The notes beneath the pieces were generated by a model, which did no database searches, was not told the DNA's origin, and saw nothing but the letters and a program-made list of their open reading frames with translations. A stretch of 12,815 bases of DNA, taken from the NCBI GenBank assembly GCA_035284865.1, contig JAYKHL010000231.1, forward strand, positions 1 through 12,815, written 5' to 3'. Positions 1-6,210 of this stretch are shown piece by piece. Each line of letters starts with the position of its first letter. Positions within the stretch are counted from its first letter, which is position 1. The DNA is from JAYKHL01 sp035284865. GTDB taxonomy: Bacteria > Cyanobacteriota > Sericytochromatia > S15B-MN24 > JAQBPE01. Position numbers and translations under genes: made by a program.

Positions 1-938
1 ATGACGGGATCGTCCGGAGCCAAGCCCTCGGCCGCGCGGTAGTGGTCGATGGCGTCGTCGTACAGTCCCAGCCGGTAGAGCACGGCCCCCAGCTCGCAGT
101 GTGGCTCCAGCCACTCCGGTGCAAGGCGGCAAGCCTCGGCAAGTTGCTGTCGTGCGGCCGTGAGGTCTTGCCTCTCGTGGGCCAGCCGTCCGAGGTGGTA
201 CCGCACCTCGGCGTTCTGGGGCAGCCGTTCGGCCAGTGCCAGGAGGCGTTCGGCGGCTTGGCTGTGCTCCAGCAGGGTCATGTGGGCCCTGGCCGCCATG
301 ATCTGCGCGGCCGGTTGCTGGGGATCCACCTCGAGGGCTCCCTGGGCCCAGCGCAACGTGGCCGGTGGGTCCTCCCGGGACCGTGCCAGGTCGGCGAGCG
401 CGAGCAACGCCCCGAGGTGCCGGGGGTCTCGCTGGACCACGGCTTGCCATGTTGCCTCGGCCTGATCGAACTCGCCAAGCTGCCGGTGGAGGGTGCCGAT
501 CTGGTTCAGGACGGTGGCATCTTCTGGCGTCAGGGCCCGCAGGCGTTGCAGCACCTCGAGGGCCTCGCCATGGCGCTGCTGCTGGGTCAGCAGCCAGGCC
601 AGCGTGCTCAGGGCCATGGCGTGCTCGGGCTCCAGCGACAGCACGTGGCGAAGCTCGCCCATGGCGCGATCGAGCTGACCCACGGAGGCATAGACCACGC
701 CAAGGTTGAAACGGGCCTTCACGTTCAGGGGGTGGGACGCCAGCAGCTGCTGGTACTGCTGGATGGCGGCCTCCGACTCGCCAAGCTGGTGCAGGGCCTG
801 CGCCACGTTGCCCCGCGTCAGCTCGAGGCCGGGGTCAATGGCCAGGGCTGCCTCGTAGGCTGCCACCGCCTCATGCAGGTGCCCCGCTTGCTGGAGTTGC
901 ACGCCGTGTTGATGGTGGGCAATGGCCTCGGGCTTCAT
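1..938 (-). CDS. TPR-repeat protein, 3' end cut by the window edge
   Basis: Reading the minus strand from ATG at 938 gives an open frame of 312 codons that is still open at the window edge, so the C-terminus is missing. After MKPE the whole visible protein is nine contiguous 34-residue tetratricopeptide repeats (about residues 5-38, 39-72, 73-106, 107-140, 141-174, 175-208, 209-242, 243-276, 277-310). Each has the usual small residues at positions 8 and 20 and a Pro near position 32 (IDP, SHP, LEP, LTP, RDP, VDP, RLP, LAP, LAP). There is no signal peptide or membrane segment in the visible part, so it is probably a cytoplasmic protein-protein interaction scaffold. A catalytic or sulfotransferase domain could follow off-window. 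No Shine-Dalgarno sequence precedes the ATG; a TATAAT box ends 6 bases upstream, which suggests a leaderless mRNA. The plus-strand open frame over the same DNA is an antisense shadow. Family call is sure; the cellular role is unknown. Confidence 0.9.
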   Translation of the reverse strand, partial: MKPEAIAHHQHGVQLQQAGHLHEAVAAYEAALAIDPGLELTRGNVAQALHQLGESEAAIQQYQQLLASHPLNVKARFNLGVVYASVGQLDRAMGELRHVLSLEPEHAMALSTLAWLLTQQQRHGEALEVLQRLRALTPEDATVLNQIGTLHRQLGEFDQAEATWQAVVQRDPRHLGALLALADLARSREDPPATLRWAQGALEVDPQQPAAQIMAARAHMTLLEHSQAAERLLALAERLPQNAEVRYHLGRLAHERQDLTAARQQLAEACRLAPEWLEPHCELGAVLYRLGLYDDAIDHYRAAEGLAPDDPV

Positions 939-944
939 GCGCCC

Positions 945-962
945 ATTATAGGTCATCGTCAA
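945..962 (-). promoter_or_regulatory. Putative promoter of the TPR gene (TTGACG-6 nt-TATAAT)
   Basis: On the minus strand TATAAT (950 to 945) lies 6 bases before the ATG at 938, and TTGACG (962 to 957) lies only 6 bases upstream of the TATAAT box. Nothing like a -35 box is present at the usual 17-base spacing. With transcription starting about 7 bases after the hexamer, the RNA would begin at the A of the start codon, giving a leaderless message. The hexamer is a perfect consensus in very GC-rich DNA, so chance is unlikely. The role of the upstream TTGACG is inferred from its recurrence before two other genes. Confidence 0.6.
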
Positions 963-971
963 CCGGTCGCT

Positions 972-989
972 GGGACGGTCGGGTATCAT
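972..989 (+). promoter_or_regulatory. Putative promoter of the GT-C gene (GGGACG-6 nt-TATCAT)
   Basis: TATCAT (984-989) stands 7 bases before GTG 997, with GGGACG (972-977) exactly 6 bases upstream, the same geometry as the other two promoter candidates in this window. It faces away from the TPR promoter; the two hexamers are 33 bases apart in a 58-base gap, so the two polymerases would compete or be co-regulated. The upstream ATG at 988 overlaps the hexamer and could not be in a transcript made from this promoter. Confidence 0.5.
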
Positions 990-996
990 GGGCAGC

Positions 997-2478
997 GTGT
1001 CGCGTCCCCCTTCGCCATCGCGGACTCGCGGCCCTCGCTCCCTCGCAGCGGGGGGGGCGGTGGGGCCTTTGCTCCTCCTGGTGCTGGCCTCCCGCTTGGG
1101 CTGCTGGTGGTTGGGGGTGCGGCTGGACGTCACCAACCTGCTCCATGGCTGGCACCTTCTGGAGCCGGCGTGGTTGACGGCGGATCTGCTGAGGAGCGTC
1201 TGGCACCTCCACGCGACGCCGCCCTTGCTGAACCTTGGGATCGGGGTCGTGCTCAAGGTGGCTGGCCCGGCGGCCCTCGCGCCGGCCTTCTGGGCCTTGG
1301 GGGGGCTGCTCACGGTGGCCCTGCTGGCCTTGTTGCGGGGGCTCGGGCTGGGGGCCTGGTCGGCGGCGGGGCTGACGGCCTTGTTCATGCTCAGCCCGGC
1401 GTGCCTGCTGTACGAGCACTGGCTGTTCTACACGTACCCCGTGACGCTGCTGCTGGTGGCGGGGACGTGGGCCTTCCACCGCTGGCTCCAGACGGGCCGG
1501 GTTGGCCTCGCCTGGCTGTCGGGGGCCAGCTTCGCTGCGGCCTCCCTGACCATGGCGGCGTTTCACCTGCTCTGGCTGCTTGCCGTTTCCTGGTGGGGGC
1601 TCCTTGCGGCGCGACGACAGGGCCTTGAGGGATGGGGAGTCCGGCTGGCGTTCGGCCTACCGGCCGCCCTGGTGGCTGGTTGGTATCTGAAGAACCTGCT
1701 GCTGTTCGGGGTGTTCGGGCCCAGCAGCTGGTTGGGGATGAACCTCTCGCGGGTCACCCTTCGAGAGATTCCGCTGGCCCGCCGGGAGGCCTATGTGGCG
1801 GCGGGACGCCTCGGGCCCGTGGCCCTCAAGCCGGCGTTTGAGGGAGTCGAGGCGTATGCCGGGCTGTACGAGCCGACGCCTCCGACCGGGGTTCCAGCCC
1901 TGGATGCCTGCCGGAAGGCCTCCGGCGCTCCCAACATGAACCACCGGGACGTGGTGCCCATCGCGCGGGCGTTCCAGGCGGAGGTTCCCCGCGCCCTTGC
2001 GCTGGAGCCCGGCCGCTGGGTTCGCTCCGTGGCGCTGGCACAGGCCGTCTACTTTCAGCCCGCCTCCGACTTCCCGTTCCCCGGCGCGAACCCCCGCCTG
2101 CTGAGGCCCTGGGCCGAGTTCTACGAGGCGGCCTTCGGTGGCTGCTGGCGCCCCTGGCTGGGCCCGGCGGCCCGAGAGGCAGGCTTGGGGGAGCGGGCCG
2201 TGCGCCGGGCGGCCTGGTGGCTTGTGGTCGCCACGCCGCTCCTGGTGCTGTGGGCCCTGCGGCGGGCTGGCCCTGGCACGCCCCGTGGGGCCACCCTGGG
2301 GCTCGCCGTCGGCTGCGTCGTGTTCGTCTGGGCCCTCGGCTTCATCGAGCAGGGGGAGAACAACCGCTTCCGCTTCGCCACCGACCCCCTGCTGCTCGCC
2401 CTGCTGGCCGCCTGGCTGGCGGAGCGGCGAGCGGGGCTGCAGGGAGCCAGCGCCCGCCCGGGTGACAGGCCGCTATAA
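997..2478 (+). CDS. Polytopic GT-C-type membrane glycosyltransferase (GT39/ArnT-like)
   Basis: A 493-residue protein (496 if ATG 988 is used) with about nine or ten hydrophobic segments. Features of lipid-phosphate-sugar-dependent GT-C enzymes are visible: an acidic residue in the first extracytoplasmic loop (D44 in RLDVTNLL), an HATPPLLN segment after it, LFYTYPVTLLL in a middle helix, and a late ENNRFRF motif (E454 to R457), which resembles the ENxRFR motif before the last helix in PMT/ArnT-like proteins. It probably transfers a sugar from a polyprenyl-phosphate carrier to a surface glycan, lipid or protein on the outer face of the inner membrane; the acceptor cannot be told. A soluble loop of about 120 residues (roughly 245-365) interrupts the helices. 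GTG 997 is preferred because the in-frame ATG 988 lies inside the putative -10 box and no Shine-Dalgarno sequence is present. A G8 run occupies codons 18-20. The TAA stop is part of the next gene's TATAAT box. The family is inferred from layout and motifs, so the exact family is uncertain. Confidence 0.72.
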   Translation: MSRPPSPSRTRGPRSLAAGGAVGPLLLLVLASRLGCWWLGVRLDVTNLLHGWHLLEPAWLTADLLRSVWHLHATPPLLNLGIGVVLKVAGPAALAPAFWALGGLLTVALLALLRGLGLGAWSAAGLTALFMLSPACLLYEHWLFYTYPVTLLLVAGTWAFHRWLQTGRVGLAWLSGASFAAASLTMAAFHLLWLLAVSWWGLLAARRQGLEGWGVRLAFGLPAALVAGWYLKNLLLFGVFGPSSWLGMNLSRVTLREIPLARREAYVAAGRLGPVALKPAFEGVEAYAGLYEPTPPTGVPALDACRKASGAPNMNHRDVVPIARAFQAEVPRALALEPGRWVRSVALAQAVYFQPASDFPFPGANPRLLRPWAEFYEAAFGGCWRPWLGPAAREAGLGERAVRRAAWWLVVATPLLVLWALRRAGPGTPRGATLGLAVGCVVFVWALGFIEQGENNRFRFATDPLLLALLAAWLAERRAGLQGASARPGDRPL

Positions 2479-2479
2479 T
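2462..2479 (+). promoter_or_regulatory. Putative promoter of the acyltransferase operon (GTGACA-6 nt-TATAAT)
   Basis: TATAAT (2474-2479) overlaps the last codons of the GT-C gene, whose stop TAA is bases 2476-2478. GTGACA (2462-2467) sits exactly 6 bases upstream. The acyltransferase ATG at 2489 follows after 9 bases with no Shine-Dalgarno sequence, consistent with a leaderless or nearly leaderless message. There is no -35-like hexamer at 17-base spacing. This would give the six-gene unit its own promoter, in addition to possible read-through from the GT-C gene. Confidence 0.58.
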
Positions 2480-2488
2480 GGGAATGCC

Positions 2489-3427
2489 ATGTCCGCTCAG
2501 GCTGCCCTTCAACTCGCGTGCCGCGCCCTCGCGACCCTGGCCCGGCGGCTCCCACGCCCCGTGGCGCTGAGGGGCGCCGACGGCGTGGCAGCATGGGCCT
2601 GGTGCCTGTTCCGCCTGACGCCCTGGCGGGGACACCTTCACCGCGTGTTGCGAGGCGCTTGGGGCGTCGAGGAGACGGCTGCGGAGGTGGGCCGCGTGGC
2701 TCGGTCTCACGTCCGCGAGCTGGCACGCAACATCGTCGAGTTGCTGCGCTTGCCCTTGTTTCCGGTCGAGCGTGGGGCGGTGGTGGCAGGTGCCACGGGG
2801 TGGGAGCACGTGGAGGAGGCCCGCGCGGCCGGCCGGGGCGTGATCGTCGCCACGGCCCACTACGGCAACTGGGAGGTGCTCGGGGCCGAGCTTGCTGCGC
2901 GCGGGTTGGTGCTTCATGTCCTCGTCCAGCCCCCCAGCCAGGCGGCCTTTGCGCACCTCTTCGTGGAGCTGCGAGACGCCGTGGGCGTGCGCACCTGGTC
3001 CAACGGAGGGCGCGTCGCGCTGCGGCCTGTGCTGCGGGCCTTGCGGGCTGGCGAGGCGCTGGGGTTGCTCGCGGATCAGCACGGGGAGGCCCAGGAGGCG
3101 ATCGTGCGGCTGTTCGGCCGGCCGGTTTCGGCGCCCACAGGCGTCTTCTCGCTGGCCCGCCGGACGGGGGCGGTGGTGCTGCCGATGCGGGTGGTCCGGG
3201 GACCCGACGGCAGGCACTGGCTCCACGTCGAGCCCCCTCTGGCCCCCAGTGGGGATGACGAGGCCGACATGCAGCGTCTGTACGCCTGCTACGAGCGCTG
3301 GATCCGCGAGCATCCCGACCATTGGCTCTGGGTGCACGACCGCTGGGCCCGTGAGCCTGAGCTGAGACGGCCGCCGGTGGGGCCGCTGCGAGCGCCCGGC
3401 GGTGTCCCGGCGGGAGGGGCGGCGTGA
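2489..3427 (+). CDS. LpxL/HtrB-family lipid acyltransferase
   Basis: A 312-residue protein of the LpxL/LpxM/HtrB lysophospholipid acyltransferase superfamily, close to the family's usual length of about 300. Motif I is VATAHYGNWE with the catalytic-type pair H124 and E129 (HX4E). Further family blocks are LRALRAGEALGLLADQ, then FGRPVSAPTGVFSLARRTGAVVLP (residues about 210-233) and the C-terminal HPDHWLWVHDRW. Members move an acyl chain to a lipid A precursor or another membrane glycolipid or lysophospholipid at the inner face of the inner membrane. The N-terminus is hydrophobic and amphipathic but short, as in peripheral members. It opens a run of overlapping genes and is followed by an O-antigen ligase-like gene starting in its stop codon, which supports a role in building a surface glycolipid. 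Start ATG 2489 follows the TATAAT box by 9 bases; the frame stays open further upstream only inside the GT-C gene. The substrate is not determined; the paralogue name (lpxL or other) cannot be assigned. Confidence 0.9.
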   Translation: MSAQAALQLACRALATLARRLPRPVALRGADGVAAWAWCLFRLTPWRGHLHRVLRGAWGVEETAAEVGRVARSHVRELARNIVELLRLPLFPVERGAVVAGATGWEHVEEARAAGRGVIVATAHYGNWEVLGAELAARGLVLHVLVQPPSQAAFAHLFVELRDAVGVRTWSNGGRVALRPVLRALRAGEALGLLADQHGEAQEAIVRLFGRPVSAPTGVFSLARRTGAVVLPMRVVRGPDGRHWLHVEPPLAPSGDDEADMQRLYACYERWIREHPDHWLWVHDRWAREPELRRPPVGPLRAPGGVPAGGAA

Positions 3428-4677
3428 TCGTGACGCGTCCCTCGTTCAGCTGGATCACCGCCGGGGTCTGGCTGATGCCCCTGAGCTTTGCGGCGACGGC
3501 CGTGAGCCTGATGGGGGCGTTCTGGCGTGAGGCGTTGCTGAGGCTGCAGGCCCGCGAGGTGGGGGTGTGGCCACGCACGACGATCGGGCGAGCCTGGCTG
3601 CTCCTGTTGCTGCTCGGGCTTGGCTCGACTGCGCGCTCGCTGCGGCCGCTCGAGAGCCTGTTCGGCTGGCTGGGAGGCCTTGGCTACGCGATCACCTTCA
3701 CCGTCGCCACCTGGACGATCGTCACGCCTGGCCGCTTGAAGCAGCTCCACAAGGCCCTGTTCCAGGTGGCCGTGGCCATGGCCGTCTTCGGGCTGGCCGT
3801 GTATGCGGCCGACCTTCACTGGCGCTGGCACCTCTCCCCGGAACTCGAGGTCGTCATCGGCACCGCTGATCGACGCGTGAACTCCGTGATGTACCACCCG
3901 AACCTGTTCGCAGGCTTCCTCGTGCTCGCGATGGGCGCCGGGCTGGGCCTGTTTCACCAGATGGCCTCCAGGCCGCGCAAGGCGGCGATCGCCGTGGGGC
4001 TGGTCCTGGTCGGGCTGGCCCTGGTGCTCACGGCTTCGCGGGCTGGCTGGATCGGCGCCGGCGTGCTGCTCTCGCTGTTCGGCCTGCTGGTCGACCGCAG
4101 GTGGCTGCTGGTGCTGGTTGGCGGGGCTGCTTGTGCCGTGGCGGTGTTTCCCCAGATGGTCGTGGCCCGCCTCGCAGCGCTGGCCTGGGACAACCCGGCC
4201 TTCGACAGGTATCGGTTGATGGGCTGGATCTCGGCGCGCGACATGGTCGCGGCCCGGCCCCTGACCGGGTGGGGGCCGGGCACGTGGGAGGTGGCCTACC
4301 CGCCCTTCCGGCTGCCGGAGGAGACGGTCCACCTCCCGCACGCCCACAACTACTTCTTGCACGTGGCGGCGGAGTTCGGGATCCCCGTCATCGTCACGCT
4401 GACGGCCATCATTGCGGCGGTGCTCTGGCGAGGCTTGCGCGAGACGCGCCAGACCCAGTACCACCTGCCGGTGGCCGCCACAGGGTGTACGATGGCGGGC
4501 TACCTCGTGACCAACATGTTCGACTACACGCTCTCGGAGGGACGCAACGCGATGGCCTTTTTCTTGCTGCTCGGCGGCGTGGAGGCGGCCCGGCGGATGG
4601 CCAGGGCCGATCGCCCCCCGGAGCTGCGCCTGGCCCCGCCTGGCCCGGGCGCCGGGCCGCCGGGAGAGACCCCTTGA
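3424..4677 (+). CDS. O-antigen ligase / Wzy-like polytopic membrane protein
   Basis: A 417-residue protein with about ten transmembrane segments and the Wzy_C/O-antigen ligase signature. Visible family landmarks are MYHPNLFAGFL (H158), LTASRAGWIGAGVLL (R206), then a large periplasmic loop with GWGPGTWEVAYPPF and PHAHNYFLHVAAEFGIP (H306, H308), followed by more helices. These enzymes join an undecaprenyl-linked glycan to lipid A core, protein or peptidoglycan, or polymerise repeat units, on the periplasmic side. The start GTG 3424 overlaps the acyltransferase stop as GTGA, with a purine-rich GGGAGGGG about 5 bases before it. The C-terminus (last ~30 residues) is Pro/Gly/Arg rich and probably cytoplasmic. 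Placement between an acyltransferase and a GT2 gene fits assembly of a surface glycolipid or glycan. Ligase and polymerase cannot be told apart from the sequence, so no symbol is given. Confidence 0.87.
   Translation: MIVTRPSFSWITAGVWLMPLSFAATAVSLMGAFWREALLRLQAREVGVWPRTTIGRAWLLLLLLGLGSTARSLRPLESLFGWLGGLGYAITFTVATWTIVTPGRLKQLHKALFQVAVAMAVFGLAVYAADLHWRWHLSPELEVVIGTADRRVNSVMYHPNLFAGFLVLAMGAGLGLFHQMASRPRKAAIAVGLVLVGLALVLTASRAGWIGAGVLLSLFGLLVDRRWLLVLVGGAACAVAVFPQMVVARLAALAWDNPAFDRYRLMGWISARDMVAARPLTGWGPGTWEVAYPPFRLPEETVHLPHAHNYFLHVAAEFGIPVIVTLTAIIAAVLWRGLRETRQTQYHLPVAATGCTMAGYLVTNMFDYTLSEGRNAMAFFLLLGGVEAARRMARADRPPELRLAPPGPGAGPPGETP
4663..4666 (+). promoter_or_regulatory. Shine-Dalgarno GGAG that favours the TTG start of the GT2 gene
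   Basis: GGAG at 4663-4666 lies 7 bases before TTG 4674, the best spacing for that codon, but 22 bases before the in-frame ATG 4689. This, and the 4-base TTGA overlap with the previous stop, favours TTG 4674 as the start. Confidence 0.5.
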
Positions 4678-5603
4678 CGGCTGCGCCGATGCTTTCGGTG
4701 GTGATCGCCACCTACAACCGGGGGCCCATCCTGGAGCAGTGCCTGCGGGCGCTGCTGACCCAGACCTTGTCGGCGGAGGCCTACGAGCTGGTCATCGTCG
4801 ACGACGGCTCCACGGACGACACGCCCGAGCGGGTGGCTCGGCTGCGCACGGCTGTGCCGGCCTGGACCTACCACCGCCAGCCGAACGGCGGCCGCAGCCG
4901 GGCACGCAACGTGGGGGTGGCCCTCGCCCAGGGCGAGATCATCGTCTTCATCGACAGCGACATGGTGGTGGTGCCGACCTTCCTGGCAGACCACCTGGCG
5001 CTGCACCGGCGGGCCGGGGAGCGACCGGTCTACGTGCAGGGCCTCGCCGTCGACACCGATGACTTCGCGCATCCCACCGAGACCCCCGTGGGCCCGCTGG
5101 ATGTCTCGGCGGCGTGCTTTGCGACCAACAACGTCTCCGTCCCCCGGGCCTGCCTGCTGGCGGTGGGCGGCTTCGACGAGGGGTTTGTGGAGTATGGCTG
5201 GGAGGACCTCGAGCTCGGGCTGCGCCTGCGGGCTCACGGCGTCGGGATCGTTCGCTCGCGGGCCGCGCGGGGGTTTCACTGGCACCCCCGCTTCAGCCTC
5301 GCCGATCTGCCGACGATGCGTCGGACAGAGGAGGAACGAGGGCGCATGGCGGCCCGGTTCTTTCGGCTGCACCCGACCTGGGAGGTGCGCCTGATGATCC
5401 AGCTCACGCCCCTGCACCGCGGGCTCGACTGGCTCGTGCGGCTTGGTGGGTGGCTTGATGAGCGTCGCGTCGAGCCGCTGCTTCGCTGGCTGCTTGACCG
5501 TGGCTGCCCGATGCTGGCCAGGCGCGTCGCTGCGCTGGTGCTCAACCGCCACAACCTGAGCGCCCTGCAGGCGGCCCTGCGGAAGGAGGGGGCGCGTGCG
5601 TAG
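4674..5603 (+). CDS. Family 2 (GT-A fold) glycosyltransferase
   Basis: A 309-residue cytoplasmic or peripheral glycosyltransferase. The GT2 landmarks come in order: SVVIATYNRG at 8-17, VIVDDGSTDDT at 40-50 (nucleotide-binding Asp43/44), NGGRSRARNVG, the metal-binding DXD as IDSDMVV (D94, D96), FATNNVSV, GGFDEGFVEYGWEDLELGLRL with the acceptor-side ED pair (E177, D178). The ED plus GWEDLELG form resembles GT2 enzymes making surface polysaccharides and the GalNAc/GlcA polymerase type. The last ~85 residues are a helical tail without a clear membrane segment. Start: TTG 4674 overlaps the O-antigen ligase stop (TTGA) and has GGAG 7 bases upstream; ATG 4689 is the alternative and would only drop MTAAP. 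It overlaps the next gene by 8 bases. Its likely job is adding a sugar to the glycan handled by the preceding ligase-like protein; donor and acceptor are unknown. Confidence 0.92.
   Translation: MTAAPMLSVVIATYNRGPILEQCLRALLTQTLSAEAYELVIVDDGSTDDTPERVARLRTAVPAWTYHRQPNGGRSRARNVGVALAQGEIIVFIDSDMVVVPTFLADHLALHRRAGERPVYVQGLAVDTDDFAHPTETPVGPLDVSAACFATNNVSVPRACLLAVGGFDEGFVEYGWEDLELGLRLRAHGVGIVRSRAARGFHWHPRFSLADLPTMRRTEEERGRMAARFFRLHPTWEVRLMIQLTPLHRGLDWLVRLGGWLDERRVEPLLRWLLDRGCPMLARRVAALVLNRHNLSALQAALRKEGARA
5583..5589 (+). promoter_or_regulatory. Strong Shine-Dalgarno AAGGAGG before the AMMECR1 gene
   Basis: A full AAGGAGG lies inside the 3' end of the GT2 gene, 6 bases before GTG 5596. It fixes that GTG as the start of a gene overlapping its neighbour by 8 bases. 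Confidence 0.75.
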
Positions 5604-6210
5604 CTGGGGGTTGGTGGGGGCTCTGGCTGCCGGGTGCCTGGCGCCCTCCCCGGCGGCGGCGATGGAGCTGCGGCGCTACGAGGCGCCTGAGGTGCGAACT
5701 GCGATCGCCACCCTGACGCGCAGGGCCTTGCTGGGGGAGCCCGCGACGCTGCCGTCCCTGCCGCCCGTGCTCCGCGCACCGGCAGGGGTGTTCGTGACGC
5801 TCAGCCGGGGAGGCGTGACCCGGGGCTGCTGGGGCACGGCCACCGCCCGGGAGGCCAGCCTGGCGGCAGAGCTGGCTGCCATCGCCCCGCGGGCGCTGAC
5901 ATGGGATCGCCGCACGCGGCCCATCCAGCGCGCGGAGCTGCGGACGCTGGTGGCCCATGTCTCCGTGCTGGGGCCGCTGGAGCCCCTGCCGGTGCTTCGC
6001 GCCCTGGACCCCCGGCGCCAGGGCCTGCTCCTCAGGGCGGAGGGGCGGGGGGCGCTCGTGTTGCCCGGTGAGGCCGCCACGCCGGCCTGGGCGGCGGCCG
6101 TGTGTCGGCGGAAGGCTGGTCTCGATGGCCGGGTACGTACGCGCATGTTCCGGTTCGAGACGGTGGTGATAGGCCCCATCGCCCTCGGGCCCGAAAGGAG
6201 GGCGCCTTGA
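5596..6210 (+). CDS. Exported AMMECR1-domain protein
   Basis: A 204-residue protein whose residues about 30-180 follow the AMMECR1 (AmmeMemoRadiSam protein A) fold: APAGVFVTLSRGG, RGCWGTA with the conserved Cys (C78; usual form RGCIGT), LVAHVSVLGPLEPL (family: IEVSVLTPPEPI), RRQGLLLRAEGRGALVLPGEA (family: GxHGLIV, RGLLLPQVA) and CRRKAGL near the end (family: CxKAGL). The family's DPRF stretch is replaced by DRRTRPI. Unlike the usual cytosolic members it begins with what looks like a signal peptide: MRS, a hydrophobic stretch, then PSPAAA with an AXA-type site near residue 22. An alternative is a weak lipobox, LAAGC at C14. The biochemical function of AMMECR1 domains is not established. GTG 5596 is backed by AAGGAGG; the gene overlaps the GT2 gene by 8 bases and the A2M gene by 4, so all three are probably translated together. 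No Memo or radical-SAM partner gene is in the window. Confidence 0.85.
   Translation: MRSWGLVGALAAGCLAPSPAAAMELRRYEAPEVRTAIATLTRRALLGEPATLPSLPPVLRAPAGVFVTLSRGGVTRGCWGTATAREASLAAELAAIAPRALTWDRRTRPIQRAELRTLVAHVSVLGPLEPLPVLRALDPRRQGLLLRAEGRGALVLPGEAATPAWAAAVCRRKAGLDGRVRTRMFRFETVVIGPIALGPERRAP
6195..6201 (+). promoter_or_regulatory. Strong Shine-Dalgarno AAGGAGG before the A2M gene
   Basis: AAGGAGG lies 5 bases before TTG 6207, inside the 3' end of the AMMECR1 gene. It supports the rare TTG start, which overlaps the AMMECR1 stop as TTGA, over in-frame starts further upstream. Confidence 0.75.

Noticed and set aside
961..980. ACCG...CGGT inverted repeat as an operator in the divergent region
   Set aside because: Arms of only four bases in GC-rich DNA are expected by chance; no second copy is found near the other promoters.
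42..1628. Plus-strand open frame of over 500 codons at the left end
   Set aside because: It is antisense to the nine-repeat TPR protein and then out of frame within the GT-C gene; the product has no domain, and its composition is that of shadow frames.
2121..3578. Minus-strand open frame opposite the acyltransferase
   Set aside because: Low-complexity Arg/Pro/Ala translation with no motif, covering a gene whose LpxL motifs are unambiguous.
6102..6206. Upstream ATG start for the A2M protein
   Set aside because: It would overlap the AMMECR1 gene by over 100 bases and place non-family residues before the hydrophobic N-terminus; TTG 6207 has a strong Shine-Dalgarno and a natural 4-base overlap.
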